Assembly (NCBI GenBank): GCA_041619555.1
Contig: JBFKDQ010000078.1
Coordinates: forward strand, 1 to 10,655
Direction of reading: 5' to 3'
Source: Oceanococcus sp041619555
GTDB lineage: Bacteria; Pseudomonadota; Gammaproteobacteria; Nevskiales; Oceanococcaceae
Length of the DNA stretch: 10,655 bases
Shown here: positions 6,711 to 10,655 of the stretch, piece by piece
How the letters are laid out: each line of letters begins with the position of its first letter
Numbering within the stretch: the first letter of the stretch is position 1
Notes under the pieces: generated by a model
What the model saw: only the letters and a program-made list of their open reading frames with translations
Databases searched by the model: none
What the model was told of the DNA's origin: nothing
Translations under genes and position numbers: made by a program

Positions 6711-7904
6711 CTAGTAGCTCGGCGCCGCCTCGAAGGACAGGCCGACCGGCGCGGCCTGATCCCGAACGGTTTCGAAAATGCGATAGTCCAGCGAGTCCTC
6801 ATCGGTTTCGGTCTTGGCCAGCGTGTCCTCAATGAAATCCTTGCGCTGGCGATTCAGTGCTTCGATTTCATCGCGCAGGGCCGCGCGCTGTTTCGCCGTT
6901 GCCATGATCGCCGCCTTGCGTTCCGGGGCCTGCATGGCCTGCATCGCGGCTGGCAATTCCGCCGGAGCGATGGCTTCCAGCTCAACCCGGCCGGAGGCCA
7001 CATCATCAACAAGTTCCTTGTCGCCGAGAAAATTCTTGCGGCCGGCGGCGGATTCGTTGAACGCCGCGCGCCGGGCGCGTGATGCGCTGGAGCTTTCGGC
7101 ATGCAGTTTTGCGCTGGCCTGAACCTTCTTCTGTTGCGCCTCACGTTCTTCCTCTGCGCCGTAGAACACCCGCGTGTCATCGAGATCTTTGGACAGTTTG
7201 GCGATTTTGTCGTCGAATGGCGTGGCGACGGCGACCGCATTGCCGCTCTGGGCGACCTGGAAGTACTCGCCCTGATTCAATCGCGCGATCCGCTGCCAAG
7301 CCCGGCGGGTCGAGGGGTCGGTACCGGCCTGGATGGCATTGATGACGATGCCCCGGTTCGCCGCCTGAGCCAGCGTCACCGGATACTGCACATCATCCTG
7401 GTAATCGGTATGGGGTGGCGCATCGCCAACCAAGAAGATGACCCGGTAGGTGTTCTGGTCCTCGCTCCAGGACATCCGGTGGACTGCATCCTGCAGGGCC
7501 TGATTCACCGCTTCCGGACCGTCACCGCCACCGGCCGCCTGGAAATCCATCAACTGGGCATACATGGAGTCCAGATCGTCCGACAGATCGATAATGCGGG
7601 TGACGTAGGCGTCACCACGGTCCCGGTACGCCACCAGGCCCATGCGCAATTCCGGCGCAGGCTGCGCCGAGGCCATGGTGTGGGCGATGGACCAGATGTT
7701 GTCCTTGGCGGCCTGAATCAGGCCGGACATGGAGCCCGTGGTGTCCAGTGCGAAGACCACCTCGACCTTCGGCGCTTGCTGAGTCGCGTGAACAGGCGTG
7801 GTGCTGGGCGCTGGTTGGGGATGCGATGGGGTGGCGTGCGGATAGGCAAGCACGGCGACGGTGGTGGTAAGCAGCACGGTCAGGGCGATGGACTTTGATT
7901 TCAT
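6711..7904 (-). CDS. Exported von Willebrand factor A domain protein
   Basis: A 397-residue protein with a clear signal peptide: Lys-rich start MKSKS, a hydrophobic core to about residue 19, likely cleavage after VLA. A Pro/Thr-rich linker leads to a VWA domain (about 47-230). The metal-ion-dependent adhesion site reads DTTGSMS (D54, T56, S58), a DxTxS variant of the usual DxSxS; GGGDGPEA (125-132) and FLVGDAPPH (D161) supply the other loops. MGLVAYRDRGD and ARLNQGEYFQVAQSG match a widespread bacterial family of secreted VWA proteins. Residues 240-370 are charged and helical, probably partly coiled coil. It probably works in the periplasm by metal-dependent protein binding; the ligand is unknown. 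The start is ATG 7902-7904 with AAGGA 7 nt upstream; the longer frame to 8069 runs through the previous gene and is rejected. It is the last gene of the PspA-like operon, 26 nt after the membrane-protein gene. Confidence 0.88.
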   Translation of the reverse strand: MKSKSIALTVLLTTTVAVLAYPHATPSHPQPAPSTTPVHATQQAPKVEVVFALDTTGSMSGLIQAAKDNIWSIAHTMASAQPAPELRMGLVAYRDRGDAYVTRIIDLSDDLDSMYAQLMDFQAAGGGDGPEAVNQALQDAVHRMSWSEDQNTYRVIFLVGDAPPHTDYQDDVQYPVTLAQAANRGIVINAIQAGTDPSTRRAWQRIARLNQGEYFQVAQSGNAVAVATPFDDKIAKLSKDLDDTRVFYGAEEEREAQQKKVQASAKLHAESSSASRARRAAFNESAAGRKNFLGDKELVDDVASGRVELEAIAPAELPAAMQAMQAPERKAAIMATAKQRAALRDEIEALNRQRKDFIEDTLAKTETDEDSLDYRIFETVRDQAAPVGLSFEAAPSY

Positions 7905-7930
7905 GATGGAATCCTTGCGATGTTGAAGAT

Positions 7931-8470
7931 TTAGCGGATGGAAAGCCGGCGCAGCGCAGCATCGGCGCAGCGCCAGGCGGTCTCGAAGGGGTCGCTGGTG
8001 GTGGGTGGCGACGCCGCCGGGCGACCGGGCAGAAGCAGGTGCAGGGCCTGCACCAGGAACAGGCTCCACAGGGTCAGAAACAGGCTGTGGGTATGCATGG
8101 CGGTGGCGGTGGCGGCGCCAACGGCCAGGACCATGAGCAGGGCATCCGCGCCGGCGATGAAGACGCTGTCATGGCGATACAGGCTGCGCAGCAACCACAG
8201 CAAGGTGGCCTGCGCCGCCAGCCAGATGATCGCTGCGGGGTCGAACAGGAACAGGCCGGCAGTGAGCAGCAGCCATGCGGCCAGAGCGGCGAGGCGAGCA
8301 TTGCGCACCGGACTGGTTGTGAGCTCGCGCCACACCAGAGCCAGAGAACAGGCGCCGATCAGCAGGCGCAAGGCCAGTGCCTGGCCGAACGCCGGCTCCA
8401 GCAGCAGCCAGGCCAGCGCGCCGCTGATCGCGAGCAGCAGTCCGAACATGAGATTTCTCGCCAGGCTCAT
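7931..8470 (-). CDS. Small multi-spanning membrane protein of unknown function
   Basis: I do not recognise a named family. The 179 residues form five or six hydrophobic segments (about 7-25, 30-48, 60-77, 79-97, 106-125 and 129-147) joined by very short loops with Arg on some turns, then a roughly 30-residue soluble tail ending WRCADAALRRLSIR. The ATG at 8468-8470 overlaps the TGA of the PspA-like gene as ATGA, and a perfect AGGAGG lies 5 nt upstream inside the end of that gene, so tight co-translation is likely. The position between a PspA-like protein and an exported VWA protein suggests it is the inner-membrane component of that set, perhaps the anchor for the PspA-like protein. That role is an inference from gene order only. 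Confidence 0.85.
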   Translation of the reverse strand: MSLARNLMFGLLLAISGALAWLLLEPAFGQALALRLLIGACSLALVWRELTTSPVRNARLAALAAWLLLTAGLFLFDPAAIIWLAAQATLLWLLRSLYRHDSVFIAGADALLMVLAVGAATATAMHTHSLFLTLWSLFLVQALHLLLPGRPAASPPTTSDPFETAWRCADAALRRLSIR

Positions 8471-8991
8471 GATGACCTCCTCGCACGGCGCTCGCGCAGC
8501 AGGGCCAGTTCCACCTCTTCCTCGCTCACCTCCCGCCGCGCAGCTTCAGGTTCGGCGGAGGGTGGCTGCGACTGGAAGAGGGCAGCTTTGTGTTGCATGG
8601 CTTCGAGGCGCCGTTGCTGATCCGCAAGGGTGGTGGTCAGCTTGCCGTGCTCGAGTGCCAGGCGTGCGCGCCTTTCGGCCAGTCCGGCGGCGATGTGCTG
8701 ATCCTGCAGACGACGGCGCAAGAGGCCGCGGGCCAGGTCTTCTTTGTCTTCGGCAAAGCACAGATCCAGTTCCCCGGCGATCGCCTCGATCCCGGCGCAG
8801 ACTTCGGCGTGCCGGGTGTCGATCTGCGCGAGATTTTCGCTCAGTTCGGCCTGCCGAAGGCGCCCCTGATTCAGCGCTTCCTGCATATCTCGCAGCGATT
8901 GGCGCAGCAGCAGTTCGGGTTCTTCGATGCGATCTAGCACGGCATGCAGATCGGCACGGAACAGGCGGGTCAAGCGGTTGATCAAGGCCAT
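8467..8991 (-). CDS. PspA/IM30-like coiled-coil protein, short form
   Basis: A 174-residue, almost entirely helical protein. It begins with an amphipathic segment MALINRLTRLFRADLHAVLD and continues with EEPELLLRQSLRDMQEAL, the typical start of phage shock protein A / IM30 (Vipp1) proteins, which bind stressed inner membrane. A coiled coil covers about 24-140 and contains the family-like EDLARGLLRRR. The end is Glu/Arg-rich (SEEEVELALLRERRARRSS). It is shorter than PspA, which is usually about 220 residues, so it may lack the last helix. The start ATG 8989-8991 has GGAG 6 nt upstream, but that site lies in a hairpin. It is the first gene of a minus-strand operon with the membrane and VWA genes and is divergent from the response regulator. 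I see no sigma54 -24/-12 promoter, so control differs from enterobacterial psp. Confidence 0.82.
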   Translation of the reverse strand: MALINRLTRLFRADLHAVLDRIEEPELLLRQSLRDMQEALNQGRLRQAELSENLAQIDTRHAEVCAGIEAIAGELDLCFAEDKEDLARGLLRRRLQDQHIAAGLAERRARLALEHGKLTTTLADQQRRLEAMQHKAALFQSQPPSAEPEAARREVSEEEVELALLRERRARRSS

Positions 8992-8995
8992 TTCG

Positions 8996-9019
8996 GGCTC
9001 CGGTGGAAGGGGTGGAGCC
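8996..9019 (-). promoter_or_regulatory. Leader hairpin burying the ribosome binding site of the PspA-like gene
   Basis: On the minus-strand RNA, GGCUCC (from 9019-9014) can pair perfectly with GGAGCC (9001-8996) around a 12-nt pyrimidine-rich loop. The 3' arm contains the GGAG Shine-Dalgarno, and the start codon follows only 4 nt later. A six-pair, GC-rich stem over the ribosome binding site would limit initiation unless opened. It could equally be chance in GC-rich DNA. Confidence 0.4.
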
Positions 9020-9079
9020 AGACTGCAGCAGGGGCGTCGCTGAAAACAGACAGAAAAAGGTAAAACTGGCGCCGGCGTG

Positions 9080-9096
9080 GTTTACAAACTGTTTAC
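9080..9096. promoter_or_regulatory. 11-bp-period direct repeat, probable OmpR-family operator
   Basis: GTTTAC occurs at 9080-9085 and again at 9091-9096, period 11. Tandem half-sites about one helical turn apart are what dimers of OmpR/PhoB-type regulators bind. On the reverse strand it reads GTAAA-N6-GTAAA, close to the CpxR box (GTAAA-N5-GTAAA). It sits in the 142-bp gap between the divergent PspA-like operon and the response regulator gene, 38 nt before that gene's start, so autoregulation and control of both directions are plausible. Confidence 0.55.
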
Positions 9097-9133
9097 GTGC
9101 CTGGGCGGCGGCGGATTGCTAGGCTGGGTGCCC

Positions 9134-9832
9134 ATGAAGAAACGCATACTCATCGTCGAGGACGAGCCGGCCATCCGTGTCGGCCTGACCGACGTGCTGG
9201 TTTTTCACGGCTATGCGGTGGAGGCGGTCGAGCAGGGCGAGGCCGGGCTGGCTCAAGCCCAGTCCGGTGCGTTCGATCTGCTGCTTCTGGACGTGATGCT
9301 GCCAGGCCTGTCCGGCTGGGAGATCCTGCGCCGCGTTCGCACCGAAGACCTGGAGCTGCCGGTCATCATGCTGACCGCAAAAGCGGCTGATGAGGACGTC
9401 ATCCAGGGCCTGAGTCTGGGCGCCGATGACTATGTCGCCAAGCCGTTTTCCGTGGCCCAGCTGGTGCTGCGCATCGAGGCGGTGCTACGTCGCTGTGCGC
9501 CGCCGCAGGAAAAATGCCCGCAGATTGGCTTTGCGGACGGTCTATGCATTGATGTGCTGAACCTCTGCGCCCGGCGGCTGGGGCAGACCGCGTCTTTCAC
9601 CCGACGGGAGATGGATCTGCTGCTGTACCTGCATGCCCACCACTTGCGGCCGGTGTCGCGCGAGGAGTTGCTGACGACGGTCTGGGGCTACGCCCGGAGT
9701 CACGATATCGAGACCCGAACGGTGGATATTCATGTGGCGAAGCTGCGGCGCAAGATCGAGGTCGACCCCAAGCGACCGCAGAATCTCATTACCGTGCGCG
9801 GCGGCGGCTATCGTCTGTGCAGTCTGGATTGA
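9134..9832 (+). CDS. OmpR/PhoB-family response regulator
   Basis: A 232-residue DNA-binding response regulator. The receiver domain (1-120) has the acidic pair E9/D10, the phosphorylated Asp in LLDVMLPG (D53), the switch Thr in IMLTAK (T81) and the Lys in YVAKPF (K103). The C-terminal winged helix (about 130-230) shows FTRREMDLLLYL, VSREELLTTVWG, TRTVDIHVAKLRRKIE and the closing GGGYRL, all typical of OmpR/PhoB. The ATG at 9134 is chosen because the receiver domain begins right there (KKRILIVEDE); the longer frame from 9077 would overlap the promoter repeat and add residues foreign to the family. The Shine-Dalgarno is weak. The gene for the probable sensor follows with a 1-nt overlap (TGATG). 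The target genes are unknown; the divergent PspA-like operon is the natural candidate. Confidence 0.95.
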   Translation: MKKRILIVEDEPAIRVGLTDVLVFHGYAVEAVEQGEAGLAQAQSGAFDLLLLDVMLPGLSGWEILRRVRTEDLELPVIMLTAKAADEDVIQGLSLGADDYVAKPFSVAQLVLRIEAVLRRCAPPQEKCPQIGFADGLCIDVLNLCARRLGQTASFTRREMDLLLYLHAHHLRPVSREELLTTVWGYARSHDIETRTVDIHVAKLRRKIEVDPKRPQNLITVRGGGYRLCSLD

Positions 9833-10655
9833 TGGGCGCTGGTAGCGGGATGAGCCCGGCGCGCTTGCGCGCGGCATTGCTGCTGTTGTTTCTGGCCCTG
9901 GCGCTGCCATCGGCGGTGCTGATCTGGCATACCCAGCGGCAATTGCAGTGGCAGGCCTTCCACCATTATCAGGGGCGCGCTGAGGCCCTGGCCGAACAGA
10001 TCGACCGCCGCCTACGCGGCTTGGTGGCGGCGGAAGAGGCACGCGCCACGGACGAATATCAGTTCCATGTCCTTGGCGGCGGCGCGAAGGCCGGTTTTCT
10101 GGAGCGATCGCCGCTGGCGCGCTATCCGGTCCGTGCCGATCTGCCCGGACTGCTGGGCTGGTTTGAGGTCGATGCCGACGGTGCGTTTTCCAGTCCGGTG
10201 AGCCCACCGCAAGCTGAATTGCTGCCGGCTGGTGAGCGGCGAGCCCGTGAGGCCCTGGCGCGGGAATTGGCCGCCATCCTGCAGCGTAATCGCCTGGTGA
10301 CGACACGAGGCGAACTGCCGGCACGCGCCGCGATTCTGGAGATGGCGCGCCAGCGGCTGCGCGAGGAAAGCACGGAGTATCGGCCGGCTGACTCTGCCTC
10401 GGTGATGTCGCGCGCTCCGGCGTCGGTCGAAGCGAAAAGGCCGGAATTCGAGGCGCCGGCTGCCCAGGCCGCTTTCGATGAACTCGGCGGGGCGGCGGCG
10501 CAACAGAAAAGTGAACTGGGGCGGGTGCAGGATCTGCAACTGAAGAAGGATTTTGCCGGGGCGCGGGAGGACCGCCGGGTACAGGCTCAGGACAAGCGGC
10601 CGGCGCCGGCCCGGAGCCGGCGCAAGGAAACGATCGCGATGCTGGCCGACGAGAC
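9832..10655 (+). CDS. Membrane sensor protein, probable histidine kinase partner (3' cut by window)
   Basis: An uninterrupted frame runs from ATG 9832 to the window end (274 codons), so the gene is incomplete. A short Arg-containing N-terminus leads into one membrane helix (about 12-32, AALLLLFLALALPSAVLIW). What follows looks extracytoplasmic: a helical stretch with HTQRQLQWQAFHHYQGRAEALAEQIDRR, then GWFEVDADGAFSSPVSP (109-125), a motif I associate with the sensory part of some proteobacterial sensor kinases. Residues from about 180 to 270 are rich in Ala, Gln, Arg, Lys and Glu and look poorly structured. No second membrane helix, HAMP or kinase motif is reached. Identity as the sensor kinase therefore rests on its position directly after the response regulator and the overlapping TGATG junction. 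A second in-frame ATG at 9850 could be the true start. Confidence 0.75.
   Translation, partial: MGAGSGMSPARLRAALLLLFLALALPSAVLIWHTQRQLQWQAFHHYQGRAEALAEQIDRRLRGLVAAEEARATDEYQFHVLGGGAKAGFLERSPLARYPVRADLPGLLGWFEVDADGAFSSPVSPPQAELLPAGERRAREALARELAAILQRNRLVTTRGELPARAAILEMARQRLREESTEYRPADSASVMSRAPASVEAKRPEFEAPAAQAAFDELGGAAAQQKSELGRVQDLQLKKDFAGAREDRRVQAQDKRPAPARSRRKETIAMLADE

Noticed and set aside
7938..8981. 347-codon plus-strand frame across the PspA-like and membrane-protein genes
   Set aside because: Antisense to two genes that overlap by ATGA and have good ribosome binding sites; composition is Arg/Ala/Ser-rich with no recognisable domain.
8992..9100. Sigma54 promoter for the PspA-like gene, as in enterobacterial psp
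   Set aside because: I searched the minus strand for GG-N10-GC with a TGGCAC/TTGC context and found none that fits.

Overview
This is a GC-rich window whose coding looks proteobacterial, most likely gammaproteobacterial. The main reason is a class II ribonucleotide reductase split into two overlapping genes in the Pseudomonas-type nrdJa/nrdJb arrangement. It also carries an NnrS protein and an OmpR-type two-component pair. The genus cannot be fixed from the sequence. Nothing here looks like a phage, insertion sequence, CRISPR array, rRNA or tRNA; it reads as chromosomal core and accessory metabolism.

Layout. (1) 1-2108, plus strand: the 3' part of an M24-fold hydrolase of the creatinase/ectoine hydrolase type, followed by a coupled Sad/YneI-type aldehyde dehydrogenase. 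Together they look like the end of a catabolic operon, with ectoine breakdown as one plausible substrate route. (2) 2109-2246: a convergent intergenic gap with two perfect stem-loops. (3) 2247-5128, minus strand: nrdJa and nrdJb, overlapping by 4 nt, encoding the adenosylcobalamin-dependent reductase. Its promoter region (5139-5186) holds two NrdR-box-like palindromes exactly 32 bp apart. (4) 5411-6568, minus strand: NnrS, a membrane protein linked to nitric oxide stress, with a dyad and a hairpin upstream. (5) 6711-8991, minus strand: a three-gene operon of a short PspA/IM30-like coiled-coil protein, a small multi-spanning membrane protein and an exported von Willebrand A (VWA) domain protein. 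(6) 9134-10655, plus strand, divergent from (5): an OmpR/PhoB-type response regulator and the N-terminal part of a membrane protein that is probably its sensor kinase, running off the window end.

How they may work together. Blocks 5 and 6 are the most system-like part. A PspA-like protein, a membrane protein and a periplasmic VWA protein sit divergently from a two-component system, and the shared gap contains an 11-bp-period direct repeat (GTTTAC, 5 nt, GTTTAC). That repeat is the geometry expected for an OmpR-family operator and resembles the CpxR box on the reverse strand. This suggests an envelope-stress module that controls its own expression. The leader of the PspA-like gene can also fold so that its ribosome binding site is buried in a hairpin. 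The functional linkage is an inference from gene order and motifs.
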